Assembly: GCF_021012795.1 (NCBI RefSeq)
Contig: NZ_VFYU01000025.1
Span: 124,001 to 188,000, forward strand
Length of the DNA stretch: 64,000 nucleotides
Direction of reading: 5' to 3'
DNA from: Psychrobacter sp. I-STPA10
GTDB lineage: Bacteria > Pseudomonadota > Gammaproteobacteria > Pseudomonadales > Moraxellaceae
In this document: positions 22,349 through 32,100 of the stretch, in pieces
Numbering within the stretch: the stretch's first letter is position 1
Layout of the letters: each line of letters starts with the position of its first letter
Notes under the pieces: generated by a model
Told to the model about the DNA's origin: nothing
The model's input: only the letters and a program-made list of their open reading frames with translations
The model's database searches: none
Program-made: the position numbers and the translations under genes

Positions 22349-23896
22349 CTAATACCGCAATTGACCTAGTAGATTGATAAATTCAAAGTCGTCATAACCA
22401 TCACTATTCTCCACTGCCTTAATGGTGACATAAATATCTTGATTGGCGGGCAACTTATCTACTTCAAAGCAGTTGTATAAGGTGGTGTAGCTACCATCAG
22501 CAGCTGAATCATCAGTCGTCTGTATAGCCAACTGATGTTTTGCTTCTTTATCTGTACTTAAGATGACTTTGTTACGCAGTTGCACGCCTTTAAATTCACC
22601 CATTAGGCACAGCTCATAATAATCGCCCTGTTGTGCAGTATTGAGGCGAGTCACTCCTTGCCATTGTGTACCTTGTGCATTGGCATATTGGAACTGTGAG
22701 TTTTCTGAACCTGTATAACTTGAATCACCCAAATGCACGACATTGAGCGAGTTAGGTATGGCAACATAGCCTTCGTCAATATCCTCTGCAAGAACATCAG
22801 AATAGGTGATCTTAGGTATGTTATTTATGCTACTAAAGATGACGGTAGCAGGTCTATAACCCTGTCTGGTTGCCACTCCTGCAAAGTATGTCGGATATTT
22901 GATATCTTTGGGCAGATGTAAGATGTATTGACCATTCTTCCCTGTGACCGTACTGTACTCGACCCCATCAAGTACCACACTTACTTTAAAGCCTTCTATA
23001 CCCGCACCGCCATTGCCGACTGATATCATACCTGCAAGATTGTAGGTGTTAGCATTGTTATCATGACTATTTTTGAGTACACCACGCACGTTAACAAATT
23101 CAAAGTCGTCATAATCGCCTTGACTATAGACAGACTTAATACTCAAAGTCAGCTCTTCATTGGCTTTAAACTCGTCAATACTGACGCAGTTTTCAAGCTC
23201 ACTATAGCCACCCAATGGGTCAGTATCTGAAGTAATACTGACTTTGTTCACTGTACCATTGCTTACTATGATTTCATTGGGGCGTTGTATGCCTTTATAG
23301 CTGCCTTGAATACATAATTGATTGTATTTGGCTTTTTGGGCAGCACTTAGTTTGGCAGTGGCTGACCACTGTTTACCATGCGCATTTAAGTATTGAAATT
23401 GCGAGTTCTCTGAACCAGTATAGTTTGAGTCACCCAAATGATGCACTTGCAATGAGGCAGGGAATAAGATATCAAAGTCTTCTACTACACGAATAGGAGC
23501 AGATTTGGTTTTGATTGTTGGTTGATTGTTAGTCGAAGTAAAGACGATCGTGGTCGGTACATAGTCTTGTTTGGTCACCACACCTGCAAAATGCTTTGGA
23601 TATTTATATTGCTTAGGTAAATAGAGTGTATAACTCCCATCTGCTTTTGTGGTCTCATTATATTCTCTGTCCATCACGAGCTGAACATTAGCACCAGCAA
23701 GTCCGTTGCCATTGCTATCAACTACTGTCCCTTTTATTGCCCAAGTATTCTTAGGTTGGACTGGTATAACTGGTATGATCTCTTTTTCACCGCCGCCATC
23801 ACCACCACCTCCACAAGCGGTCAATGCCATCGCAGATAAAATACTAACAACTGCTAATGTTAGGCGATTTGGTTTGTTAATCAATAAATCTGCCAT
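22349..23896 (-). CDS. Lipoprotein with two carboxypeptidase-regulatory-like domains
   Basis: The 515-aa product has a signal peptide and lipobox LTAC (Cys28) followed by a Gly/Asp/Glu tether (CGGGGDGGGEKE). The mature protein is an internal duplication of about 230 residues. Each half begins with a carboxypeptidase-regulatory/Cna-B-like fold (WAIKGTVVDSNGNGLAGANVQLV near 50; YNLAGMISVGNGGAGIEGFKVSVV near 290), then TKADGSYTLYLPK or TGKNGQYILHLPK. Each then has a second module ending with LHVHLGDSNYTGSENSQFQY-like sequence and DGYDDFEFINLLG. The signal peptide closely resembles that of the gene at 24140. It is predicted surface-exposed or outer-membrane bound. Binding partner unknown. Confidence 0.8.
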   Translation of the reverse strand: MADLLINKPNRLTLAVVSILSAMALTACGGGGDGGGEKEIIPVIPVQPKNTWAIKGTVVDSNGNGLAGANVQLVMDREYNETTKADGSYTLYLPKQYKYPKHFAGVVTKQDYVPTTIVFTSTNNQPTIKTKSAPIRVVEDFDILFPASLQVHHLGDSNYTGSENSQFQYLNAHGKQWSATAKLSAAQKAKYNQLCIQGSYKGIQRPNEIIVSNGTVNKVSITSDTDPLGGYSELENCVSIDEFKANEELTLSIKSVYSQGDYDDFEFVNVRGVLKNSHDNNANTYNLAGMISVGNGGAGIEGFKVSVVLDGVEYSTVTGKNGQYILHLPKDIKYPTYFAGVATRQGYRPATVIFSSINNIPKITYSDVLAEDIDEGYVAIPNSLNVVHLGDSSYTGSENSQFQYANAQGTQWQGVTRLNTAQQGDYYELCLMGEFKGVQLRNKVILSTDKEAKHQLAIQTTDDSAADGSYTTLYNCFEVDKLPANQDIYVTIKAVENSDGYDDFEFINLLGQLRY

Positions 23897-23975
23897 TTTT
23901 TATCTCCTTGTGTGTTGTTACTTTTGTGTTATCAAGCTTTATTGGTGAATATTTCCTTATTGTTTAGTAACTATT

Positions 23976-23981
23976 AATCTA
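23976..23981 (-). promoter_or_regulatory. Extended -10 promoter element (TGC-TAGATT)
   Basis: On the minus strand TAGATT is preceded by TGC, making an extended -10, 80 nt upstream of the start at 23896 and just downstream of the terminator at 23996. The same arrangement recurs at 26079 and 27059. No good -35 box is seen, as expected for extended -10 promoters. Confidence 0.5.
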
Positions 23982-23995
23982 GCAAACACAGCGAC

Positions 23996-24028
23996 AAAAA
24001 AAATCACCCATATGGGTGACTTTTTTTT
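23996..24028 (-). terminator. Intrinsic terminator (repeated cassette, copy 1)
   Basis: The stem TCACCCATATGGGTGA, fully palindromic, is flanked by runs of A and T, about 110 nt after the stop of the beta-helix lipoprotein. Nearly identical hairpins occur at 26099 and 27079. Confidence 0.88.
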
Positions 24029-24139
24029 AAATTACAATTTGATACATTTTAGGTTTAACCACCAATCACAAGATAATAATTAGGCTATTATCTTGCTGTG
24101 GTAGCAAACTAAGATACAAACTATTCTGTACTCAAATTA

Positions 24140-25987
24140 TTAAATACCCACATTCGGGTCACCAAAGCTATGACCACCCAAATTACTTACGTTTTCACAA
24201 TGGCAGTAGATACCTTCGCCTTTATCAAGTGAACTATTATCAGATGAGGTATTACCTGCAGTGGTGATGTTTTTGATGGTTAGGGTATTGGTTTTACCAC
24301 CGACATAATATAAACCACCACCTTCAAGTCTCACTTTGTTATTTTTAAAGGTAACGGTATCTAAATTGGCATTTTGTGATCTCACAAAAATACCACCACC
24401 CCAACGACTGCTGTTATTGATAAAGTTGGTGTTTTTTACTTCAACACCAGAGCCAAAGACATACAAACCACCACCTTCACTTACGTCATTGGTGGTTTTG
24501 TTACCTTCAAAGGTGCTGTTACTAATCACTGCCGATTTATAGCTATCATTTAATGACACGGCACCACCACTTATTCTAGTAGTGTTGTTTTTAAAGGTGA
24601 TGTTATCTAAATTAAAGGTATATTTGTCTTGAGTCGCTGTACCAGCATCAATCGCCCCACCATTACTCTCACTATCCTTCTCTGTACCACCTGTGGCTTT
24701 GTTACCTATAAAGCTAGAATCTTTGATACTTAAGTTGCCTTGAGAGATCCTAATCGCCCCACCACCAGCATTAACATATTTCTGGGCTTGGTTATTGGTA
24801 AATTTGCTATCAGTGATATTTAGGGTATTACCATCATCGAGATAGATTGCCCCACCATCACCATTGGTTGATATATTGCCATCAAAGGTGCTGTCTTTGA
24901 CAGTGACGATGTAGTTTGGTTGTTTATACAAATCAGAGTTAATCATGATTGCCCCACCCAATGTACTTTTATCAGCACTACTTAGCCCTACTACGTTGTT
25001 ACTAAACGTGCTGTTGGTGATGGTGGCATTGCCAGCTTTGGTGCTGTCCGCTTTGGTCAGCCCATAATTTAGGTCAAGGAATATTGCCCCACCCCAGCTA
25101 GCACTGCCATCGCTTTTGTTGATGACACGACCGCCCATGTTGTTGCTAAAGGTGGCATTATTGATGTCAATCTTACGCCCTAAATGAGCGATTGCCCCAC
25201 CATAACAGTGTTCATGTGACGCTGTGGAAGCACAGACATTATTTTCAAATTTAACGCCATCAATATATAAGGTGGTGGCATCTTTATTATAAATCGCCCC
25301 ACCACTAAAGGCAGTATTGCCCATTATTTCGCCACCAGTAATACTAATACTACTGTCTTGAGCAAAGATAGCACCACCTTGATATTGGTTGGCGTCATTA
25401 TTTAATAGTTTGACGTTATTTAGGTTGATCTGACCTTGTTTGACATGGATTGCCGCACCTGCTTTATATAAGTCATTAGAAGGAATGCTGGCATTTTGTA
25501 ATACCAAGTTATTTAAATCAACACTGCTATCTTGAATGTTAAATAGTCGGGTTTTGCCATTACCATCAATTTTGATATCATCGCCTCGACCTTCAATGGT
25601 TATGATGGTTCGACCCTGTACGATGTCGATTTGATTTTTTAGGGTAATAGTACCTTTTAGGTCATTTTTAAAGGTGATAGTGCCACCATTATTTTTGGCA
25701 TATGCCACTGCCTCACGTAATGAATTAACGTCATCTTTGGCATTGACTACGTCATTTAAGGTGGTGACCACCAGTTCATTGATGACTGGCTGGGTGGGGG
25801 TTGGATTCGGGTTGTTACCACCGCCATTGTTTCCACCATTACCACTACCATTATTACCACTATTACTTGGAGTGTCGCTACCACCGCCACCACCACCACA
25901 GGCGGTAAGTGCCATTGCTGATAATAGTGAAATAACTGCCAATGTTAGGCGATTTAATTTCCGCTTGTTATGCTGTGTGTATTTCAT
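24140..25987 (-). CDS. Right-handed beta-helix lipoprotein, Pmp-like repeats
   Basis: The 615-aa protein has a signal peptide with lipobox LTAC (Cys30), then a long Gly/Asn/Ser/Pro tether (to about residue 68). The N-cap LNDVVNAKDDVNSLREAVAYAKNNGGTITF is typical of parallel beta-helix proteins of the chlamydial Pmp/choice-of-anchor type. The remainder is a ladder of GGAI-type rungs: GGAIFAQDSSISITG, GGAIYNKD, GGAIAHLG, GGAIFLD, GGAIMIN, GGAIYLDDGN, GGAIRIS, GGAIDAG, GGAVSLND, GGGLYVFG, GGGIFVRS, each followed by an Asn-rich FxNN turn. It has no autotransporter barrel, so lipid anchoring is the likely mode of display. A role in adhesion or binding is inferred from the fold only. Confidence 0.85.
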   Translation of the reverse strand: MKYTQHNKRKLNRLTLAVISLLSAMALTACGGGGGGSDTPSNSGNNGSGNGGNNGGGNNPNPTPTQPVINELVVTTLNDVVNAKDDVNSLREAVAYAKNNGGTITFKNDLKGTITLKNQIDIVQGRTIITIEGRGDDIKIDGNGKTRLFNIQDSSVDLNNLVLQNASIPSNDLYKAGAAIHVKQGQINLNNVKLLNNDANQYQGGAIFAQDSSISITGGEIMGNTAFSGGAIYNKDATTLYIDGVKFENNVCASTASHEHCYGGAIAHLGRKIDINNATFSNNMGGRVINKSDGSASWGGAIFLDLNYGLTKADSTKAGNATITNSTFSNNVVGLSSADKSTLGGAIMINSDLYKQPNYIVTVKDSTFDGNISTNGDGGAIYLDDGNTLNITDSKFTNNQAQKYVNAGGGAIRISQGNLSIKDSSFIGNKATGGTEKDSESNGGAIDAGTATQDKYTFNLDNITFKNNTTRISGGAVSLNDSYKSAVISNSTFEGNKTTNDVSEGGGLYVFGSGVEVKNTNFINNSSRWGGGIFVRSQNANLDTVTFKNNKVRLEGGGLYYVGGKTNTLTIKNITTAGNTSSDNSSLDKGEGIYCHCENVSNLGGHSFGDPNVGI

Positions 25988-26078
25988 TTTTCTATCTCCT
26001 TGTGAGGGCTCTTTGTCAAGTTTTTACGCTTTTTATCTGCACGTTTCCTTACTCTTTCATTTATGTCCTGACTTTATT

Positions 26079-26084
26079 AATCTA
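26079..26084 (-). promoter_or_regulatory. Extended -10 promoter element (TGC-TAGATT), copy 2
   Basis: The same TGC-TAGATT motif, inside a stretch nearly identical to 23970-24030, lies about 92 nt upstream of the start at 25987. Confidence 0.5.
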
Positions 26085-26098
26085 GCAAACACAGCAAC

Positions 26099-26129
26099 AA
26101 AAAAAATCACCCATTTGGGTGACTTTTTT
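26099..26129 (-). terminator. Intrinsic terminator (repeated cassette, copy 2)
   Basis: The hairpin TCACCCAT/TTGGGTGA with an A-run before and T-run after lies about 90 nt after the stop of the SH3 gene. It differs from copy 1 by one base in the loop. Confidence 0.88.
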
Positions 26130-26215
26130 AAAAATTACAACTTAATATATTTCTGCGCTGATAATACTTATTTCTTATCATAGTACTAACTAGCTAGTAC
26201 GTTATCTATAATTGT

Positions 26216-27013
26216 TCACAGTACAGTATAGTCAACAATGCGTAAGCGCTGGTTGCTATCTACTCGTAGACGATAAATCACATCTATGGGTGGAACATAT
26301 GGTGATGGAATAAAACTTACTCTGACATAGTAGTTGCCATTTTGAGTTGGATAGCTTGGGTCATTGACGACTTGCAAATTGCTAACCTGTGCTGTGTCTT
26401 GGTTAAAATATAAAGGATGCGCTCCAGCAATATTTGCTAAATACTGATCAAGATATTGTGAATGCACAAAGGTACGGAAAAATCTGCGGTCACTATTGGC
26501 ATTAACATGACCATATTCACGATACATTTTTTCTATCAATAATCTTGCATAGTTATCATTAATATAAGGACTCACATAGTTTGCTGGACGATTACTTCGA
26601 CTTGTCGTGCGTCTTTGGTTCGCTGGTGGCGTGTAACTACTGCCACTCACTGGCGCAATATAACGTTTAGACACCCAACCTGATTTGCCTGTGGGAACTT
26701 GCTGTGCCAGACACCAATCTGCACCTTTTGGCTTTGATACACAGCAAATCACTTCAAGATTACGAGTGTTATATGGCAAAGTATGAATTTTGGCACTTTT
26801 GGGTGTGGGGTCACGACGCATATTAAGTACATCATTAGAACGAACATTGGTTACTTTCCAGTTACCTTGTTGTGCTTGATAATCACATTGGTCACTGGTA
26901 CTCAAGGCGTGAGCAGGGCTTAGCATTGACAAACTAATACCAATACCCACCGCTATTAAAGATAATTGCCTTGTACGAGCAACTGCTATCGTGTTATTAG
27001 AATTATTTGACAC
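26216..27013 (-). CDS. Exported SH3b-domain protein with DUF3828-like C-terminal domain
   Basis: The 265-aa protein starts at a GTG (27013) with AAGGAG upstream. It carries a signal peptide (about 13-36, cleavage after AHA). A bacterial SH3 domain follows (about 50-125: VLNMRRDPTPKSAKIHTLPYNT, then the W of DWCLAQQ and GKSGWVSKRYIAPV), which usually binds peptidoglycan or cell-wall peptides. The C-terminal region (about 145-265) resembles DUF3828: LLIEKMYREYGHVN, FVHSQYLDQYLANI, YYVRVSF and a final YRLRVDSNQRLRIVDYTVL. Likely periplasmic, associated with the wall. The function is not known. Confidence 0.75.
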   Translation of the reverse strand: MSNNSNNTIAVARTRQLSLIAVGIGISLSMLSPAHALSTSDQCDYQAQQGNWKVTNVRSNDVLNMRRDPTPKSAKIHTLPYNTRNLEVICCVSKPKGADWCLAQQVPTGKSGWVSKRYIAPVSGSSYTPPANQRRTTSRSNRPANYVSPYINDNYARLLIEKMYREYGHVNANSDRRFFRTFVHSQYLDQYLANIAGAHPLYFNQDTAQVSNLQVVNDPSYPTQNGNYYVRVSFIPSPYVPPIDVIYRLRVDSNQRLRIVDYTVL

Positions 27014-27058
27014 GGCGATACTCCTTATTAATTATTACTATTTAGCTTAACAATATTC

Positions 27059-27064
27059 AATCTA
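27059..27064 (-). promoter_or_regulatory. Extended -10 promoter element (TGT-TAGATT), copy 3
   Basis: TAGATT preceded by TGT on the minus strand lies 46 nt upstream of the GTG at 27013 and directly after the third copy of the hairpin, matching the layout of copies 1 and 2. Confidence 0.45.
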
Positions 27065-27078
27065 ACAATTTCTAATAC

Positions 27079-27107
27079 AAAAAAAATCACCCATATGGGT
27101 CACTTTT
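27079..27107 (-). terminator. Intrinsic terminator (repeated cassette, copy 3)
   Basis: The sequence aaaatcacccatatgggtcac is the same hairpin with one mismatch in the stem base. It lies about 35 nt after the stop of the LuxR-type regulator gene. The T-run on the minus strand is long (8 T). Confidence 0.75.
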
Positions 27108-27139
27108 AGCTTAATTTATAAGTTTTTGCTATTTTTTCA

Positions 27140-28750
27140 TTATTTTGCTGCCATTGCTTGCTTCAAAATCCATTGCCACTGCTCTAGTGATAAACTGTAA
27201 TAGGCATCTTTTAAGATAAGTGTGTGTACGTTATCAAAGCTATCAGCAAAGTGATTGACACTATCAATATTACAATAAGCATCGTATTCACCGACAATAC
27301 AATGAATATCATAAGCTGCTTGAGCAAACTGCCATTTACTATCAAGCAATGCTGATTCAAAGGCAATTTTATGGCTGGCAAGTTGGCAATGCTTACAAAA
27401 GTACTCAGCCAAATACGCATGCTCTATCCAATATTGTACCTTTTGCCTATCCACTTGATAACGCTGATAAGATAAGCGTTTGGCAAAATATAGATGCTTA
27501 TTTTTGGCTGCTGCATCCACAATCTGGGGGGTAATAGAAAACCAGATTTTTTTGCCCACTTTATTTGCTTTTGCCACATTTTGATATTCTTTGTGCAAAA
27601 AATGGCTGTGAGTCATATATGGACTGGGCAATATGGGAGAAACCAGTTGTATCTGGCGCACCTGAGCAACCAAATAAGGACTCATATTCAGCGTGACAGC
27701 GGCGGCAGAGTGAATACCCAACAAATAAATGCCTTGTTTTGTTTGTGCTCTATAATCTTGCAAATAGTGATTAATGGGCTCAGCTAGTTGCTGACAAAGA
27801 CTGATTAAATTATGTGTTTTCCAGTCTTTTTTAGCGATCAGCAAATGCGAATTACAGATGAGTAAATGGCAGCGATTCTCCATACCCCATTGATGCCAAG
27901 TTAGTGCTTTATCAGCAATCATATCCCACAATATGCCAAAAAAACTGGGAAAAATAACAATGATACGCCCTTTTGGACAACCCAAGCTAATCAGTGGTTT
28001 ATTGGTTAAATCCTCCAGCATTTCTTTGTTTTTATCATCCAATTGATTGCTGATTTCACCCAACCAATGTGTGCCTGCCAATAGCTTAACCATCAATTCG
28101 CTTTGACTGTGTGTTTGGGTTTTACGCATGATCGACTTTAGGTGTGAGCGCAACGTCTCCACATTAATGTTGGCATTTTCAGCGGCTGTCTTACTGTTAC
28201 CATGCTCCAACATCACTTGTATAATATGACTTTCTGTAGATGAAAGCTGATACATATTTTTGAGAGTGTCTGTATTGACTCGCAAATGATGGTCATAAAT
28301 ATAGGCAATGTAATGTACTTTATGATGTTGGTGGTATATCAGAACACCGATATGATAGTCAGCGCCCCCTGTTTGCCACTTTGCGGTGACAAAGCTATTT
28401 GCCTCTTCTGTCTCAAATTTGGGAATAATGTGCTTAAGTATAAAACGCTGTAGCTCAGACTGATGGCTGATATGGGTGGCTTTTTGATTACATTGCACCA
28501 CTTGGGCATTAATATCCAAAAATAATACTGCAAACGGTAATGTATCAAAAACATCATGAAATAATCGCCATTGGCTCATTAGCTGCTGACGAAATGCCAA
28601 TGCTTGTTCTAATCGCTCATGAAAGTTATGACTGGCTAAATGTTGATTATCACCATAACTTAACAAGCTCATATATAGCTCAAACCAATGCGCATCATCC
28701 ATGTTTAGTTGCTGCAAATCATGTAATAGCTCATATTCTGCCTCTTTCAT
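27140..28750 (-). CDS. LuxR-type HTH regulator fused to an alpha/beta-hydrolase-like domain
   Basis: The 536-aa product combines three parts. Residues about 60-160 resemble a PAS-like sensor (DTLPFAVLFLDINAQVVQCNQKA). Residues about 168-226 are a LuxR/GerE helix-turn-helix (LSSTESHIIQVMLEHGNSKTAAENANINVETLRSHLKSIMRK). Residues about 260-536 look like an alpha/beta hydrolase (GRIIVIFPSFFG start strand, GIHSAAA at 345-351 in the nucleophile-elbow position, and HCIVGEYDAYCN near the C-terminus as an acid-loop candidate). The elbow lacks the second Gly of GxSxG, so activity is uncertain and the domain may instead sense a small ligand. HTH domains usually end LuxR proteins; here it is internal. 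AAGGAG precedes the ATG. It lies upstream of the exported-protein genes on the same strand but has its own terminator. Confidence 0.78.
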   Translation of the reverse strand: MKEAEYELLHDLQQLNMDDAHWFELYMSLLSYGDNQHLASHNFHERLEQALAFRQQLMSQWRLFHDVFDTLPFAVLFLDINAQVVQCNQKATHISHQSELQRFILKHIIPKFETEEANSFVTAKWQTGGADYHIGVLIYHQHHKVHYIAYIYDHHLRVNTDTLKNMYQLSSTESHIIQVMLEHGNSKTAAENANINVETLRSHLKSIMRKTQTHSQSELMVKLLAGTHWLGEISNQLDDKNKEMLEDLTNKPLISLGCPKGRIIVIFPSFFGILWDMIADKALTWHQWGMENRCHLLICNSHLLIAKKDWKTHNLISLCQQLAEPINHYLQDYRAQTKQGIYLLGIHSAAAVTLNMSPYLVAQVRQIQLVSPILPSPYMTHSHFLHKEYQNVAKANKVGKKIWFSITPQIVDAAAKNKHLYFAKRLSYQRYQVDRQKVQYWIEHAYLAEYFCKHCQLASHKIAFESALLDSKWQFAQAAYDIHCIVGEYDAYCNIDSVNHFADSFDNVHTLILKDAYYSLSLEQWQWILKQAMAAK

Positions 28751-29198
28751 GTTTGCTCCTTATAAATAATTGCAATACATTTTTTATAAATAGTTTTTAT
28801 AAATAATACAGCTAAAAACAAAAAGAAGTTACGTCGTACTATTAAGTACTATCATGACATTTAGTGTCTTAATTGCTCTGGTGAGATTATTATTTTGTTA
28901 TATAAAAAATAATTAAGTTTTTAATTTTTCTATATATTTAATGCAAATAAATCATCTATTATTATTTATTTTAACCTATTGTAAAATCATGTAATCGGCA
29001 TTTAAAAGAACATAAAGAAACATATTTTAACTTAAATATACAAATTTATGTAATTTAGAAATATTTGGCGATTGATTCAAAAAGCAGCTATTTCGATTTT
29101 TGGTTATAATAGCTGCATCAAATTCGCTAAACTTTGCCAATATATACAAAACAAACCATTCTTAGATTTCTGATATTCCCATAAAATAAGTGACCTCC
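28751..29198. other. AT-rich divergent promoter region
   Basis: This 448-nt stretch lies between the minus-strand regulator and the plus-strand polA. No coding sequence is supported. It is strongly AT-rich with several A/T tracts, and must contain promoters for both flanking genes, but I cannot assign them confidently. Confidence 0.4.
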
Positions 29199-32100
29199 AT
29201 GACCACACCTTCTGATACTTCGCACGATGCCATTGACCCTAATGTATTACCTAAGTTCTCTGACATGCCTGATGTCACCCAAATGGATACCAGTCACATC
29301 AACAAAAGCGAACCGCCATTTATCTTAGTTGATGGCTCATATTATTTGTTTCGCACCTATCATGCACTGCCTGATATGCTGACCACACAAGGACTGCATA
29401 CCAACGCAATACGGGGTACGTTAAATGCCTTACTCAAGCTAATGCGTCGCTATCATCCGACCCACATGGCGGTCTGCTTTGATACAAAATCGCCCACCTT
29501 TCGCCATGCGCTATCGCCAGAATATAAAGCCAATCGCCCTACCATGGACGTCGAGCTATCACAGCAAATTCCCTACATTCATCGTTTGGTGCGAGCACTT
29601 GGTATCCCACTACTGCGTATCGAAGGAGCAGAAGCCGACGATATTATTGGTACGTTGACTTATCGAGCCTTAGCACAAGGTCATCATGTGGTCATCTCAA
29701 CGGGTGATAAAGACATGGCACAACTGGTCAATGATTGTGTGTTATTAGAAGACAGCTTTACTGGTAAAGTGACTGACGTACAAGGGGTGATTGATAAATT
29801 TGGGGTAACACCGACACAAATGGTCGATTATTTAACCTTAATGGGTGATAGCTCTGATGGTATTAAAGGTGTTCCAGGAATTGGTAAAAAAACCGCTGAA
29901 AAACTGCTGAAAGAATACGGCAGCCTAGGCGGTATTTTAGAAAATGTCGAGAACATCAAAGGGCGAGCAGGTAAAAACTTGGTGGAATATGCCGATGACA
30001 TACCGATGAATTCACAACTTGCCACCATCATCACTGACCTTGAGATTGGACAAGATTGGGAAGATTTGCGTATCAATACCGACCCTTGCGCTTTTATTGA
30101 TGAGCTACGTGAGCTATATAGTGAGCTTGAATTTAAAAATGAGCTTGCCTCGCTTGACCACCCAAACCACCCTGCCAATACTCAACAGGCTCAAAGTGTG
30201 GCAGGTAGCAAAGCCGCCACAGAGTCACAAGCACAAACAGCCAAAAGCTTACAAGCACAAAAGCAAGCAGCGATTATCGAGCACATCAAAGACAGTAAAA
30301 CCCACGACAAAGCTTGGCATACCATCTTAGATGCGCCTGCGTTTGATACCCTAGTCGATAGGCTTGCCAATGCTGAGAATTTTGTCATTGATACCGAAAC
30401 CACCAGCATCAATTGGCGTGAGGCTGAGCTTGTTGGGCTATCCTTTGCACTGCAAGCACACGAAGCCTATTACATTCCACTAACGCATAGCCTAGAAGAC
30501 GATGCTCTGATTGGCAAGCAGCTCAATCGTGATAAGGTGCTGGCAAAACTTAAACCCATTTTAGAAAACCCTAAGATTGGCAAAGTTGGGCAACATCTTA
30601 AATATGATGCGCACGTACTGAGCCGCTATGGGATCAATTTAAATATAGACTTAAATCTAGCTTTTTCAGAAAGCGTCCTATCAAGGCAGGCGAGCGCAGA
30701 TAGTACAACTGGTACAGCAAGCGAAGGCAACACAGATAGGGCGGTTTCTGGGAAGGCTAGAAACTGGGCGATGGATACCATGTTAGCCAGCTATGTCATC
30801 AACGCTGCCATTACTCGTCATGGTATGGACGACCTTGCCCGTCATTATTTACATACGCAAACCATCACTTATGAGGACGTAGCAGGCAAAGGCGCAAAAC
30901 AAGTCACCTTCGATAAAGTTGCCATCGACATTGCCAGTGATTATGCTTGTGAAGATGCGGACATTACCTATCAGCTATTTGAGTTATTCCAAAATAAGCT
31001 CAGCGAAGATGACAACAACTACCGCTTGCTACATCAACTTGAAATACCCACTGCACAGATATTATGCCAAATGGAAACGGATGGCATCTTAATCAAACGT
31101 CCCTTTTTAAATGAGTTATCACAACGCTTTGATGAAGAAATCATCGCCCTAGAAAAACAAGCCTATGAGATTGCAGATGAAGAGTTTAACCTCGGCTCGC
31201 CAAAGCAGTTGGGCGAGGTGTTATTTGATAAACTTGGGGTGACAGGTGGCAAAAAAACCAAATCAGGGCAGTACTCTACCTCGGAGGCGGTATTGTCTAA
31301 AATTGAGCACCCACTGGTTGACATTGTGCTTGAATATCGCAGTTTGGCAAAACTAAAAAACACCTATACCGATGCCTTAGATGCGGTCGCTGACACCGAC
31401 ACCGACCGTGTGCATACCAGTTATCATCAAGCGTTAACCAGTACAGGACGTTTGTCTTCTACTGACCCCAATCTACAAAATATCCCGATTCGTACTGCCA
31501 CTGGACGTCTGATTCGTCAAGCTTTCGTTGCGCCTAAAGGACGGGTAATATTGGCAGCGGACTATTCACAAATTGAGCTACGCTTGATGGCACATTTCTC
31601 TGGTGATGACAACCTAACCCGTGCCTTTAAAGGGGGCTTAGACATTCACACTGCCACTGCTGCTGAAGTTCTTGGCAAAGCAGTTGCTGATGTCACCCCA
31701 ACTGAGCGACGCAATGCCAAAGCCATTAACTTTGGACTACTTTATGGTATGAGTTCGTTTGGACTATCTAAACAGCTACAGATGAGCCGTAGCGAGGCGC
31801 AAGATTACATTAACTTATATTTTAATCGCTATCCTAAAGTCAAAGACTATATGCAAAATACCCGAGCCAGCGCCTATGAAAATGGCTATGTGCAGACTAT
31901 TTTGGGACGTAAGCTCTATACTCCTGACATTCAAAGTAGTAATCGTATGGTGAAGCAAGCTGCTGAACGTGCCGCCATCAACGCGCCACTGCAAGGCTCA
32001 GCGGCTGATATCATCAAGTTAGCGATGATTGCGGTTCATAAAATCCTGCCCCAAGAACATGCCAAAATGCTACTACAGGTGCATGATGAATTGGTATTTG

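Noticed and set aside
17580..28750. Prophage or integrative element around the exported-protein locus
   Set aside because: No integrase, attachment repeats, tRNA insertion or phage genes were seen in the block.
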